Shown piece after piece: positions 10,737-21,353 of a DNA stretch of 64,000 nt. The DNA is taken from the NCBI RefSeq assembly GCF_017562075.2, contig NC_054082.1, positions 59,688,906 through 59,752,905 on the forward strand. Direction: 5' to 3'. Position 1 is the stretch's first letter; every line of letters starts with the position of its first letter. The notes beneath the pieces were generated by a model. The model worked only from the letters and a program-made list of their open reading frames with translations. It did no database searches and was not told where the DNA came from. This DNA is from Anopheles merus (lineage: Eukaryota; Arthropoda; Insecta; Diptera; Culicidae). A program made the position numbers and the translations under genes.

Positions 10737-12363
10737 TTGGCGCTTCTACCACAGCAAAACAAAATCCACACATACACCGAAATCCATTACGTACAAAGGA
10801 GTGCCAACACTAATGAAACGTGCAATCTCTTCGCGGATCGCTTCGCAGATTGCTTTTCACCGGCCATGAATGATACCGATACCATTGATGCTACTCTCGT
10901 CAACACTCCGGCTGGCGCAATTAACATGAACACTCCTTTCATCGACAGTGAGATCGTTTTATCTGCCCTAGCGCAACTAAAGCCTTCCTTCGCTCCTGGA
11001 CCCGACGGAATTCCTTCTACCGTGCTGAAACGCTGTCAAACGACAGTAGCACCTATCCTTGCAAAATTGTTCAATGCATCGCTAGCCAATGGCTACTTTC
11101 CCAAAACATGGAGGAAATCTTGGATGGTTCCTATTTACAAAAAGGGCGACAGGACAGATGCCATCAACTACCGGGATATTACATCTTTGTGTGCCATTGC
11201 CAAAGTGTTCGAACTAGTGATATACAAACATCTGCTACATGCATGCCGCAGCTACCTAAGCCCGTATCAACATGGATTCGTGCTAAAAAAGTCGACTACC
11301 ACGAACCTGGTTGAATTTGTAACCTATTGCACTAGTCAAATTGATGCCGGAGCTCAAGTCGATGCAATTTATACAGATCTGAAAGCAGCATTCGACTCTC
11401 TTCCGCACGCAATTCTTCTCGCTAAACTCGATATGCTAGGATTTCCCAGCTCGCTCGTACAGTGGCTTAAGTCTTACCTAATTAATCGCACATACATCGT
11501 GAAAATTGATAAGCACATGTCCAAAGAAATAGTCAGCAGCTCGGGTGTGCCACAAGGAAGCAATATTGGCCCGCTTCTCTTCATATTGTTTATCAACGAT
11601 GTTACCCTGGCTTTACCTCCCGACAGTATCAGTCTGTTTGCCGACGACGCAAAAATTTTTGCGCCTATTCACAACACAGGTGATTGTACATTCCTGCAAG
11701 ACTGCATCGAAATTTTCTGTTCGTGGTGCAAACGTAATGGACTGACTATCTGCATCGAGAAATGCTACTGTGTGTCTTTTAGTCGATGCAGGAGCCCAAT
11801 GACTGGGACCTACTGCATGGACGGCACTGCAGTTAATCGACAAAATCATGCCAAAGACCTGGGCGTTCTGCTTGACTCTAGTTTGAACTATAAACAGCAT
11901 ATCGATGACGTTGTAGCCAGAGGATATCAATTACTTGGCGTGGTTATCCGGACAACTAATGAATTCCTCAACCCCATGTGCATCAAAGCTGTCTACAACT
12001 GTATCGTTCGTTCGGTTCTGGAATATTCATGCGTGGTCTGGAGCCCAACTACCGCTTCTTCAAAGGAAACTTGAACCTCTTTCGGTTAGAAGACGCAATG
12101 CACAGTGCTCTTTCATCGCTGGATTGCTAAATGGCTCTATCGACTCATCGCCTTTGTTGCATCGAGTCGATATCTATGCACCATCCCGAACACTTAGATC
12201 TAGAGAAACTCTACGGCTCGCTCAACCCCGTTCCAGTGCTGGTCGGTCTGACCCTATGTTCCGCATGTCGGCTGTCTTCAACACTGTCTCGGATTGCTTC
12301 GACTTCGACATCTCAACTCAGTGCTTCAAGGAACATCTCCGGCTTTTGCCGTGGCCGCAGTGA
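10737..12363 (+). pseudogene. Reverse transcriptase part of ORF2
   Basis: An open frame of 445 codons (10737-12074) holds the non-LTR polymerase blocks in order: PGPDGIPSTVLK, WMVPIYKKGDR, YQHGFVLKKSTTTNL, AIYTDLKAAFDS, SGVPQGSNIGPLLF and the catalytic LFADDAKIF (about 11633-11659). YTDLKAAFDS carries the first catalytic aspartate and FADD the other two. After a frame change near 12065 the C-terminal tail (RRRNAQCSFIAGLLNG, ending at 12363) matches that of the minus-strand element. It is separated from the endonuclease by a stop and a frame change, so it is non-functional. Confidence 0.88.
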
Positions 12364-12449
12364 ATTGCGATGCAAATCTTGTTTTTGCTATGTATTTTTT
12401 TAATGAACTGTTACGTCTTAATTAGGCCTTTTGGCCCGTTAAAGATTAA

Positions 12450-12512
<63 letters not shown>
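12450..12512 (+). repeat. (TAA)n microsatellite tail of the non-LTR element
   Basis: About 20 TAA/AAT units follow AAAGATTAAATTAA. Short-repeat tails of this kind mark the 3-prime end of several non-LTR families. Confidence 0.85.
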
Positions 12513-12513
<1 letters not shown>

Positions 12514-14152
12514 TTAAATTCTGTTTGTGCCGTACAACGTTCACACCGTCTCAATGTTTGCTCTGTGCGGACACAACAATTAGTTCACAAAAAGAACGGT
12601 GAGACTCGTATGTGTGTCGATTACCGACCTCTAAACAAAATCACGATACGGGATAACTACCCTTTACCGCTAATTGACACGTGTCTTGAACATCTCAGCA
12701 ATAAGAAGGTTTTTACTCTATTAGATTTAAAGAGCGGATTCCATCAAGTTAGAATGCACGAGGACTCCATGAAATATATGTCTTTTGTTACACCAGATGG
12801 GCAATATGAGTATGTGAGAATGCCGTTTGGATTGAAAAATGCTGCTTCACAATTTCAACGGTTTATTAATTCAGTTTTGCGAGAGTATACGCAAAGGAAA
12901 TAAGATGAATGGAAACATCCTATAGATGAAAGGAAACTTGTAGTTTATTTTGACGACATAATTATTGCGTCAAAAAATATAGACGAACATGTAGCAACAT
13001 TTAATAGCGTATTGCGAACGATAAAGAAAAACGGTCTTGAACTGCGATTGGATAAATGCAAATTTGGTCATAATGATGTGGAATATTTAGGGTACCATGC
13101 GAATTCTAAGGGAACACATCCAAGTGACTATCGTTTAAAAGCTATCCAGAATTATCCATTACCCGCAACAGCTAAAGAAGTGCAACGCTGATTGGGTCTT
13201 TTTTCATATTTTAGACGCTTTGTACCATGCTTTTCTAATATTGTTAAACCTTTGTGTAACTTGTTGAAGGAGAACACAAAATTCGTTTTCGATGAAACTT
13301 GTCTATTCAAGTCTATACAATAAATTAAAAACAAATTTGTTAAATGCTCCGGTCCTAGCGATATATGATCCCAACAGAGAGACTGAATTGCATTGTGATG
13401 CGAGCTCTATAGGATTAAGTTTATGGCAACATTATGGAAAATTCCACTCGGTGGCTTATTACTCTAAAACTACTTCTACAAGTGAAGCAAACCTGCATAG
13501 TTACGAACTGGAGACTCTTTCGGTAATTTATGCCCTTAAGCGTTTCCATTCCTACGTGCACGGTATCCATATCAAAATAGTCACGGATTGCAATTCACTA
13601 GTAGAGGATATAGTACAAGGATATTTATTAATGAATGGGACTGTGTACCGTCAACCTTCCCAAGGAAAATTGCAACTGCTGGTTCCTAAAGGTATGATAA
13701 CCAACATAATTCGTAACATTCACGAAAAAATTGGCCATCTTGGTGTTGATAAATGTTGTGCCCAACTGAGTAAGTTATATTGGTTTGCTGGAATGAAAAA
13801 CTATGTGCAGAATTATATAAAAAATTGCCTCAAATGCATAAATTACTCTGCACCACCGCGGAAAGATCAGCGTAATTTACACAATATATACAAAGCTCCA
13901 ATTCCTTTTGATACAGTTCATATAGATCATCTATGACTACTACCTTCCCTGCAATCAAAGAAAAAAATTCTACTTGTAGTCATCGATTCATTTACTAAAT
14001 TCACAAAACTATACTCAGCCACGTCCACAAGTAGTAAAGAAGTATGTAATGCATTAAAACAATATTTTGCCTATTACAGTCGGCCAAAACGACCAGTGAG
14101 TGATCATGCTACGTGTTTTACGTTGAATGAATTTAAAAAGTTTCTCGCAAAT
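12513..14152 (+). pseudogene. Ty3/gypsy pol fragment (element E)
   Basis: The reading begins inside reverse transcriptase: GETRMCVDYRPLNKITIRDN, FTLLDLKSGFHQVRMHED, FGLKNAASQFQRF (12574-12900), then VYFDDIIIAS (about 12945-12975) after an in-frame stop. RNase H follows (LHCDASSIGLSL, 13385-13430). The integrase zinc domain (IHEKIGHLGVDKC...CLKCINY) and part of the core (VVIDSFTKF, SRPKRPVSDHATCFT) end at 14152. Several stops (for example 12901, 13189 and 13934) and a missing block after RNase H show decay. The reading ends where element A starts. Confidence 0.85.
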
Positions 14153-14235
14153 TGTGGTATTGCAATAATATTTAGATTGCACATCACTACATGGAACGAT
14201 AGTTTCAGATCGGATGACACCAACCGATCCAGGGA
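14153..14235 (+). repeat. Element A 5-prime LTR, left part
   Basis: It starts TGTGGTATTGCAATAATATT. Positions 14163-14226 match 38992-39055 (AATATTTAGATTGCACATCA, then GATCGGATGACACCAACCGA). The right boundary and primer site of this LTR could not be fixed, because the matching 3-prime copy is cut at 39055. Confidence 0.7.
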
Positions 14236-14380
14236 TGACAGCGGTGCTGTTAAGGGATGACGAGCAGATCGTCCTGTATATGAAGTGAAAATTTACATTG
14301 AGGTTTGAAAATAAATGTGGTAGTTGTGAAAATGTTTAAATAACTGTCTTGTGTCAATTTGTGTATGTGTAATTGGTTGC

Positions 14381-14623
14381 CTGTAGGAGAGCAGCATCCA
14401 AGTAGATAGGGTTGCCGGAGAGCAACACGTAAGAAAGGAATGTCGGAGTGCATACAAGCATACCTTTTTGGATGAAGGATAAAGGAATGCCGAAGAACAT
14501 TTTGGGAATGGCCAAGGTCGTCAAAGGAAATCGTTGAGTCGATCCTGAAACTGCCGGAGAGCAGTAACAAAAAGAAAGAAAAAAACACAAAGGAAAAGGG
14601 ATAATGTACTTGCCGGAGAGCAG
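14381..14623 (+). promoter_or_regulatory. Leader with six CGGAGA-loop hairpins (element A)
   Basis: Six short inverted repeats enclose a hexaloop of the type CGGAGA. Stem/loop/stem: CTGT-AGGAGA-GCAG (14381), GTTGC-CGGAGA-GCAAC (14411), ATGT-CGGAGT-GCAT (14440), AATG around CGAAGA and CATT (14486), ACTGC-CGGAGA-GCAGT (14550), TTGC-CGGAGA-GCAG (14610). The loop is kept while the stems change with compensating or wobble pairs. The position between LTR and gag suggests a genomic-RNA signal such as packaging or dimerisation. That role is inference; the hairpins are seen directly. Confidence 0.75.
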
Positions 14624-14708
14624 TAATGGTGGTTTTTAACAATTAGAAAGATGGAACAGAAAGAAAATAGAGGCACTGAGAAATTACTGGTTTATAAAAC
14701 ATAACAAA

Positions 14709-15598
14709 ATGGTTTCATATTACAGGAAAATTCACGCATGGAACGTACAACCATTTCTCTTCAAAGCGATGGAGAGAAACGCTGTTAGGAACGAATCGGT
14801 GAAATATCGACGTAACTTCGAGTACATTATCGCCGCGACTGGCGAAAAGGATCGCACTAGGACCAAAAATATCTTCCTTGCGAAAGCTGGCCTTGATGTA
14901 CAAGAAGTTTTTACATCCATTCCTGGAGCGGACGTACAGGCAGGAGGGGAGGAAGGCGTTGACCCTTATTTAGTGGCGGTAGAGAAGTTAAACGATTACT
15001 TCTGCCCAAAGGAGCATGACGTTTTCGAAAGGAACCGGTTTTGGACATTAAAACCGGAACAATCGGAAACTGTTGAGAAGTTTGCTTTCCGGTGCCAGAG
15101 TTGGGCACAGAAATGCAACTTCTGAAACAACGAGAACGAAGCACGAGCGATTAGCGTGATCGAAAAGGTAATCTTATTTGCTCCTTCCGAGCTCAAGGAA
15201 AGGTTACTGGCGCAAAAGTCATTGGATTGGGATCAAACGATCCGCTTGATTAGTTCGTACGAGTCGGTGAAAAGGCAGGCAAGAGGAATGAGTGCACCGG
15301 GGAAGGATGACGCCCTAGGATGAGAAAAGCGGCAAAGCAACTCGTTTGTCAACCGGGTGACCGAACGAGGTTTAGGGTGCGCACGTGGCGGGAAAAGAGA
15401 TCACAATTCAGGTGATTACCAGTGCCCAGCCAGAAACAAGGAATGCTATAAATGCAAAAAGATTGGTCATTTCGGAGCCCAATTCCGGACGCCAAACAAT
15501 TTGAAACGGCGACCTGAAGCATTTCACCAAGCGGCTAAACGCCCGCGAACAGAAGTGGTGAGGGCAGTTGCGAATGTGGAAGAGGAACCGTGAAGAAA
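14709..15598 (+). pseudogene. Element A gag remnant
   Basis: The capsid-like part (VKYRRNFEYIIAATGEKD, PYLVAVEKLNDYFCPKEHDV, RFWTLKPEQSETVEKFAF) aligns by eye with Gag of element D at 25308-25838. An in-frame stop at 15123 interrupts it. The reading resumes with AISVIEKVILFAPSELKERL and, in another frame, nucleic-acid knuckles of which CYKCKKIGHFGAQF (15451-15490) is the clearer. The last cysteine is replaced, giving a damaged knuckle. It ends at 15591-15593. Confidence 0.8.
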
Positions 15599-15968
15599 TT
15601 TCATTTATAGCATAAGCGATGAAGAAGAATTGCTATGGGTGAAAGTACGAGGAATTAGTTTACAAAAGCTGGTCGATTCGGGATGTAAAAAAACATTATC
15701 ACAGAAAAAGCTTGGGAATATTTGAAAACCTATAAGGCCGAGCGGTTTGGAGAAACGCAAGAGTGTCGAGAAGTTTTTGTACTTATGGAAACAATTCCGA
15801 ACTGTTAGTAGTGTTAGGGCAATTTTCTACAAAGCTTTCAATAGAGGACAAAGGCAAAACTATAGAGAAAGTAGCTAATTTTTTTTAAATTAAAGGAGGA
15901 CGCCAATGTCTCCTAGGCAAGGTAACGGCAATGGAACAAGGAGTTCTTTTTATTGGACTACCAAGCAC
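15599..15968 (+). pseudogene. Element A protease remnant
   Basis: Broken frames after gag contain ELLWVKVRGISLQKLVDSG (about 15630-15685), matching the start of a retroviral-type aspartic protease with the active-site D-S-G. The rest is scrambled by frameshifts up to the hAT-like insertion; the target copy CCAAGCAC is at 15961-15968. Confidence 0.6.
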
Positions 15969-16043
15969 TAGTGATGGGTAAACCCAATTTTTTACCGGAG
16001 TCGGATCGATCTGACACGAGCGCAGGAGCAAACCTCCGGACTC

Positions 16044-16290
16044 ATCGACTCCGAGTCCGGATCAGTCACTCCGGATTACTCCGGATTACTCCGGATCACT
16101 CCGGATCACTCCGGATCACTCCGGATCAGTCCGGATCACTCCGGATCACTCCGGATCAATCTGGATTACTCCGGATCAGTTAAAATGAGTCCGGATCAGT
16201 CCGGATCAGTCTGGATCAGTCCGAATGAGTCCGGATCACTCTGGATCACTTCGCATCAGTCCGGATCAGTCCGAATGAGTCTGAATGTCT
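16044..16290 (+). repeat. Left subterminal array of 10-bp units
   Basis: More than 20 tandem units of the form TCCGGATCAC/TCCGGATCAG/TCCGAATGAG, mostly at a 10-bp period. They lie 60-320 bp from the left terminus. Regular subterminal motifs are typical transposase-binding sites in hAT elements; here that is inference. Confidence 0.85.
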
Positions 16291-16399
16291 GCGAACAGAT
16301 GACGTCCACGGGCCTGCCCAAGCCCGAATGCAGAGCCGATGGCATACGATTCTATCTTCACCATTAACACGAGACATGCCGATACATACCGAAAGGTAT

Positions 16400-17220
16400 T
16401 GTGGTAGGTTCGGCCGCGCTTCTCAAACCGTTTCGGAGAGTCAAAGCGCGGAGCGCAGTAAAAGGGGTGTGTGACGAGGAAGGGGATCGTACGGAACGCG
16501 ACACCAAAATGTATACACATTCGTCGCGTATCGGTTACGTCAACTCGTTCACACTTACGCTAAGTTCGAAAAGAAGCACTTGCTTACGTCGGCGGAATCG
16601 CGGACTGCATCGACCTTGCGCGTCGAGTTGATGACCGAGGCGGAATCGGACACCGTGGGAGAAGTTGGGTAGAACTGGTGCAAACGTGCACTTTATTTCG
16701 ATGAGGATAATGCTGATCGGTCAACTGACTGAACAGCTGATAACCAAAATGATTATCAAATTGGGCAGAGCCTTCGGCGGAATCTGCAAATTGGTGAGAT
16801 GCACCAGAACACGAGTGATCTACGTGTCTATGGAAGGTGAACTGACTTCTCCATCAGTTCGAGCTTTATTTATAACAAATATGGTGTGAAAGTTGTGACA
16901 CATTTGGCAACCAGATGTTTGTCAAATGTGAGCTTTCGTTTGGTTTTCCGGGTTTGGGTTTTTTACAGGTGTTTCTTAAATTATACCTAGCGTGCCTGTG
17001 TTTTATCAACTATCCGTGCATTGTGGATGCGGCGAACGTTTTCCTGTTTATGCCTGGGGTTTTACGGAAGTTTTATTGTTTATCTGTGGCGCGTTTTCCT
17101 TATTTATGTTCTGAGGTAAAACACGAGAACGTTTACGCTTCTGGTGTTTAATGTTTCTTTACCTGGCTTTTGGCAAGGCTAAGTTAGATGTGACCTACTG
17201 TTAGCAGTAAATCTGCTACA
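16400..17220 (-). repeat. 3-prime LTR of the gag-only element
   Basis: 821 bp, TGTGGTAGG on the plus strand to GCTACA. It differs from the other LTR at two sites that I could find (near 17012 and 17057). Confidence 0.93.
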
Positions 17221-17235
17221 CCTCCACCCTTCGGA
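17221..17235 (-). promoter_or_regulatory. Polypurine tract of the gag-only element
   Basis: On the minus strand CCGAAGGGTGGAGG runs directly into the LTR start TGTAGC. This is the expected position for priming of plus-strand DNA, and an intact tract supports mobility in trans. Confidence 0.8.
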
Positions 17236-17369
17236 AGAATAACGTAATGAAATGAAGTTATTCTATCATATTTTAATTGCTCTTTTCTTTTGATTTTTTT
17301 TCTAATATGATTTTTGTGTAAGTTTAATATTTTTGTTTGAAAAAACTTATTGACATCATTACCATTTCG

Positions 17370-19037
17370 TTAAGGTGGGTAATATTTTATGTACATTGAT
17401 TTATTATCTAGAGATACAATATCGTTGATATTTAAATGGGGATTGTAACAGTTTGATATCGCATTGATACGTTTGTTAGGTTCATTTCTTGAGGATTCTA
17501 CGATTATAGATTTTTTAATTGTTATCATTGAGATAGTATGATGCAAATTTTGTAAAAGTTCTTTGAAATACTTTTCGAAAGCATCAATTTTTCTTGGTTC
17601 AATAAATGTGACGTTATCATTTTTCTCAACCTTTATATCCTGGCAATAAGATTGATTACTTGTTTTAATTTCCTTCTTTTTTGATTTGATACTACGTTTT
17701 CTTTTCTTTGCATTATTTAGTTCAGTTGTATGACTGTCTTTACAATTCATATCATTGTTTCTTTCTACGCTATCAAGCAGTTTTATATCCTCTGTTAGCT
17801 CGTTCATTGGTTTCTCAACAATATTTCTCTTAATAACGTCATTAATAAGTATCGTCTGCATACAATTTTCACGATCTTTGTTAGTTATCTCTTCATTTTC
17901 TTTAATAATTCTTTCTGAGTCATTACTTGGTCTTTTTACTTCGTAAACTGTTTGATCGTTTATATGTTCATAAGATTTGGTATCATAACTAGTTCTGCTG
18001 TTGAACTCTACATTATCTTGTTCAAGTTGCACTTGATTGTTCTTTTGATCAATGTTTATATATTCCTTATCTTTTTGAGTGTAAATGTGATTTTTATACC
18101 GTTGATTAGTATCATTCTTTGTTTGTGTGAGTGGGATTCGGGCCACTATATTTTCTGTTTCTGCTGAGTGCTGATCGTTTGCTTGAGCGCAGTAAATTGC
18201 TCTTCTCGGATCGTGTTGCTCTAAAATATTTGTGCTAATGGGTTTCCTTTTTTGGATATTGTACCCGTTTGCCTCGCTAGGATGTCTATTTTGAACTTTT
18301 CCTATATTTTCCTTTCTCCAGTTACTGTTCTGTAGGGCCTGAGATCTCCTGTTATTATTGCTTTGCTGAGGTTGAGACCTGCAGCTGCTATTATTTGAAC
18401 GATTATCGTTGTTTATCGTATTATTTGCCTGAGGTTGGTATGAGCTATTATATCGGCTTTTCTGACTACGTTGTTTGTAATCAAGATTCATTTCTTGCGA
18501 TTTTTTATTAACATTGTCGATATTGACAATTGCCTTAATTGCAGCGTCTAAGGTAGGAATCACACCTGACAAAACTATTGCCTGATGGATCTCGTTTTTT
18601 AACCCTTTTCCAAAAGCTTTCATTGCTATCCTATTAGTTTTTTCGTTAGCCAACTCCGGGGTGACATTTTTATTTAGGTAAGCTTGCTCTAGCTTTTCTG
18701 CTACATCTTGAATTTTTTCACCAAAATCCTTCACTGTGGTTTTTTGCTTCATGGAATAGATGGTTATTACAATATCTTCGGGTAATTCAGTTTTCTTAAA
18801 ATGTGCATTGATTCTTATCAAAATGTCGTCAATGCTGTTTACCAATTTCCCTACAATCTTTCTTCCTTGTCCTTTTAATTTCGATTGAACAATCTTCATG
18901 ATAAGGCGGTGATGTTGTTCATCTACAGCTTCTTTTAGAGTTTCTAATGCTACTAGCATGGCTTCAGCTTCGTCTTCTCTACCATTGAAAGATGGTATGA
19001 GGCTTGTTGCCGTCATCAAAATTTCTAGAGAGTCCAT
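17370..19037 (-). CDS. Gag protein, intact, of the pol-less LTR element
   Basis: An uninterrupted 555-codon frame starts MDSLEILMTATSLIPSFNGR, typical of the capsid start in mdg1/412-type Gag. The helical capsid region runs to about residue 190 and includes LVNSIDDILIRINAHFKK and IVLSGVIPTLDAAIKAIVNI. Residues from about 200 are rich in N, Q, S and K. A basic run, KKRKRSIKSKKK, lies near residue 460 and could bind RNA or act as a nuclear signal. There is no CCHC knuckle, as in some gypsy-group Gags. The frame ends 150 bp before the purine tract, so nothing is missing by frameshift alone. It would assemble particles but needs polymerase from a relative. An intact frame amid decayed neighbours argues for recent activity. 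Confidence 0.88.
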   Translation of the reverse strand: MDSLEILMTATSLIPSFNGREDEAEAMLVALETLKEAVDEQHHRLIMKIVQSKLKGQGRKIVGKLVNSIDDILIRINAHFKKTELPEDIVITIYSMKQKTTVKDFGEKIQDVAEKLEQAYLNKNVTPELANEKTNRIAMKAFGKGLKNEIHQAIVLSGVIPTLDAAIKAIVNIDNVNKKSQEMNLDYKQRSQKSRYNSSYQPQANNTINNDNRSNNSSCRSQPQQSNNNRRSQALQNSNWRKENIGKVQNRHPSEANGYNIQKRKPISTNILEQHDPRRAIYCAQANDQHSAETENIVARIPLTQTKNDTNQRYKNHIYTQKDKEYINIDQKNNQVQLEQDNVEFNSRTSYDTKSYEHINDQTVYEVKRPSNDSERIIKENEEITNKDRENCMQTILINDVIKRNIVEKPMNELTEDIKLLDSVERNNDMNCKDSHTTELNNAKKRKRSIKSKKKEIKTSNQSYCQDIKVEKNDNVTFIEPRKIDAFEKYFKELLQNLHHTISMITIKKSIIVESSRNEPNKRINAISNCYNPHLNINDIVSLDNKSMYIKYYPP

Positions 19038-20008
19038 TTTGGTATTAGTTTTCCTGGCGTTCTAAATTCTAGATTTGAACGATATATTATTTTAGGAATT
19101 TCTAATTCATTCTTGTTAACCTTTAAAAGTATTTCTCGTCATTGATGTCGTTTCCCTATTTCATGCATAATGTTTATTGCACTCATATGACAAAAAGGGG
19201 TTTGAAAGAGTCATATCTCGAATTAATCTAAACCTTTTTGCCTGTTACGCAATTTATCTAGTTGGATTATTTACAACAATTTGTCAGAAATAGATATCTA
19301 TACTAATTCTTTCATTGTTGGCAAGATATAATTTGATTCTAGTTGTTGATAATGCTCGTTTCTTTTATGTTTATTTTGAAATTTCGCATATTTAATGCAG
19401 CGCAAACTCTAAAGTCTGACTTGCTTTCGTAAGTCGTTTTAGTGATTGCATTTAGCGTATCATTTCTGGTATAAATGAAATTATGTTGTAAAACATGGAA
19501 ATTGTGCTAATAATTATTTTTGATGTTCGTTTTAGGCATTCAGATAATTTGTCTGTTTCTAATAGGCAAAGGTAAAGGTCTTCTCCTGATATGTTTTTTA
19601 ATGATTTTGATACGAGGATATAGTATGGTTTACAATACCTTCTTTGAATACATAATATGTATTTGTTTTTGTTGCTGCTGATGATGCTGCTCGCTGATCA
19701 TCTTTCGGCGCATGATGTATACCCGGTGCTTGGTATAAACTCGGAGCTTAGAGTATTTTCTTTCGATGTCATCAGTTGATATCTCTCGGGGTTACTTCTG
19801 GGTTGGGACTCCTGTCCATTCTTGCCTGTCAATCCAGATCGGGCTGTGAGCTCGCCTTGATCATTTGTCTTCCACGTTGGGAACTACTTTTCCATAAAAT
19901 CACGCTGGCCACCTCCCGTGGTCTGTGGTTCTTCCATCCACTCTTTTGTCTTTTATTTTAAACTCGTATTACTTGCAATAAGAAGTGTTTTCATTGTCAA
20001 AACGTAAA

Positions 20009-20242
20009 CTATTTAGGCAGCTGTAATTTCTTCATTGCATCGTTTTGAGCTTGTATTTTCACTATTCTGAAGATTACTTTTACGATATTTTGGATGAGTA
20101 CGATTGAAAGCAACATCAGCACAATGTTCAGTTTCATTTCGTGGCTTTCGTGCTGCTCTGAGTGAACATTTTGAGTCTGGATAATTGTAAGGTCATTATC
20201 ACCCTTTACATTTGCTTTCGGATTTGATGCGTCGTTACCCAT
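20009..20242 (-). CDS. Small predicted membrane protein upstream of gag
   Basis: A 77-codon frame lies about 0.3 kb downstream of the primer site and 1 kb upstream of gag. It begins MGNDASNPK, which fits the N-myristoylation pattern (Gly2, Ser6). Residues about 37-60 form a hydrophobic stretch (KLNIVLMLLSIVLIQNIV) followed by a basic, amphipathic tail. Such a product could anchor in a membrane. I do not recognise a family. The frame is short and could be chance, but the coincidence of lipidation pattern and hydrophobic segment in a young element makes it worth listing. Confidence 0.45.
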   Translation of the reverse strand: MGNDASNPKANVKGDNDLTIIQTQNVHSEQHESHEMKLNIVLMLLSIVLIQNIVKVIFRIVKIQAQNDAMKKLQLPK

Positions 20243-20518
20243 TTTTCTTTAACTTGGTTGCACTTTGTATTTGTTTTGCTAAGTTAGCGTTTTGATGCGT
20301 CATTTAGAGTTGAAATGCAAGTTCTAAAGACTGATTATTTAAGCATTGATCACTTTGAGATAGATTTTCTCAACAATTTGTATTTGCACATAAGTGGCAC
20401 TGTTTTTTTAGATTATTGGGGTATGTGGTAAGTTCCCATAACAAGAATGTTTACGCAGCACTGCACTTTTATTTTTTCACTGCACTTTAATGTTCTTGTA
20501 GCTTTGTTTTTGCTACGC

Positions 20519-20532
20519 TGTCACGGTCGCCA
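20519..20532 (-). promoter_or_regulatory. Primer binding site of the gag-only element
   Basis: TGGCGACCGTGACA starts at the first base after the 5-prime LTR (minus-strand sense). Drosophila mdg1 and 412 use a tRNA-Arg site of this sequence, by recall of the family. Confidence 0.8.
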
Positions 20533-21353
20533 TGTGGTAGGTTCGGCCGCGCTTCTCAAACCGTTTCGGAGAGTCAAAGCGCGGAGCGCAGTAAAAGGGG
20601 TGTGTGACGAGGAAGGGGATCGTACGGAACGCGACACCAAAATGTATACACATTCGTCGCGTATCGGTTACGTCAACTCGTTCACACTTACGCTAAGTTC
20701 GAAAAGAAGCACTTGCTTACGTCGGCGGAATCGCGGACTGCATCGACCTTGCGCGTCGAGTTGATGACCGAGGCGGAATCGGACACCGTGGGAGAAGTTG
20801 GGTAGAACTGGTGCAAACGTGCACTTTATTTCGATGAGGATAATGCTGATCGGTCAACTGACTGAACAGCTGATAACCAAAATGATTATCAAATTGGGCA
20901 GAGCCTTCGGCGGAATCTGCAAATTGGTGAGATGCACCAGAACACGAGTGATCTACGTGTCTATGGAAGGTGAACTGACTTCTCCATCAGTTCGAGCTTT
21001 ATTTATAACAAATATGGTGTGAAAGTTGTGACACATTTGGCAACCAGATGTTTGTCAAATGTGAGCTTTCGTTTGGTTTTCCGGGTTTGGGTTTTTTACA
21101 GGTGTTTCTTAAATTATACCTAGCGTGCCTGTGTTTTATCAACTATCAGTGCATTGTGGATGCGGCGAACGTTTTCCTGTTTATGCCTGGGTTTTTACGG
21201 AAGTTTTATTGTTTATCTGTGGCGCGTTTTCCTTATTTATGTTCTGAGGTAAAACACGAGAACGTTTACGCTTCTGGTGTTTAATGTTTCTTTACCTGGC
21301 TTTTGGCAAGGCTAAGTTAGATGTGACCTACTGTTAGCAGTAAATCTGCTACA
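20533..21353 (-). repeat. 5-prime LTR of the gag-only element
   Basis: 821 bp, same limits as the other copy. In minus-strand sense it lies upstream of the primer site and would hold the promoter. It is followed on the plus strand by the target copy GTAT. Confidence 0.93.

Larger units (their letters stand above)
9136..12512 (+). mobile_element. CR1/Jockey-type non-LTR retrotransposon, 5-prime truncated
   Basis: There are no LTRs. The order is C-terminal ORF1 remnant, apurinic-type endonuclease and reverse transcriptase with a short C-terminal tail lacking RNase H, then a 3-prime end made of a (TAA)n microsatellite. The lack of RNase H fits the CR1/Jockey group better than the I group; the exact clade is uncertain. 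The endonuclease is internally deleted and there are frameshifts. The related minus-strand element at 22263-31674 has the same ORF1 and ORF2 layout. The flanks belong to different elements (Copia on the left, gypsy on the right), so the original target site is not recoverable. Confidence 0.85.
16400..21353 (-). mobile_element. Gag-only LTR retrotransposon (mdg1/412-like primer site)
   Basis: Two 821-bp direct repeats with TG...CA ends (16400-17220 and 20533-21353) flank 3.3 kb and are bounded by the 4-bp target copy GTAT (16396-16399 and 21354-21357). Reading the minus strand, the primer site TGGCGACCGTGACA (20532-20519) follows the 5-prime LTR. It matches the tRNA-Arg-type site of mdg1 and 412. 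Then come a 77-codon open frame, a 555-codon gag frame and a purine tract, GAAGGGTGGAGG, just before the 3-prime LTR. No protease, reverse transcriptase, RNase H or integrase sequence exists inside. I counted two differences between the LTRs, so insertion is recent. This is the architecture called TR-GAG in plants. Confidence 0.9.

Noticed and set aside
16044..16290. CRISPR-like array
   Set aside because: Units are only 10 bp with no unique spacers and are mirrored at the other end of a transposon; this is a eukaryotic subterminal repeat.
17755..18167. Plus-strand hydrophobic frames within the gag-only element
   Set aside because: They are antisense readings of the A-rich gag gene, which gives T-rich, falsely hydrophobic translations.
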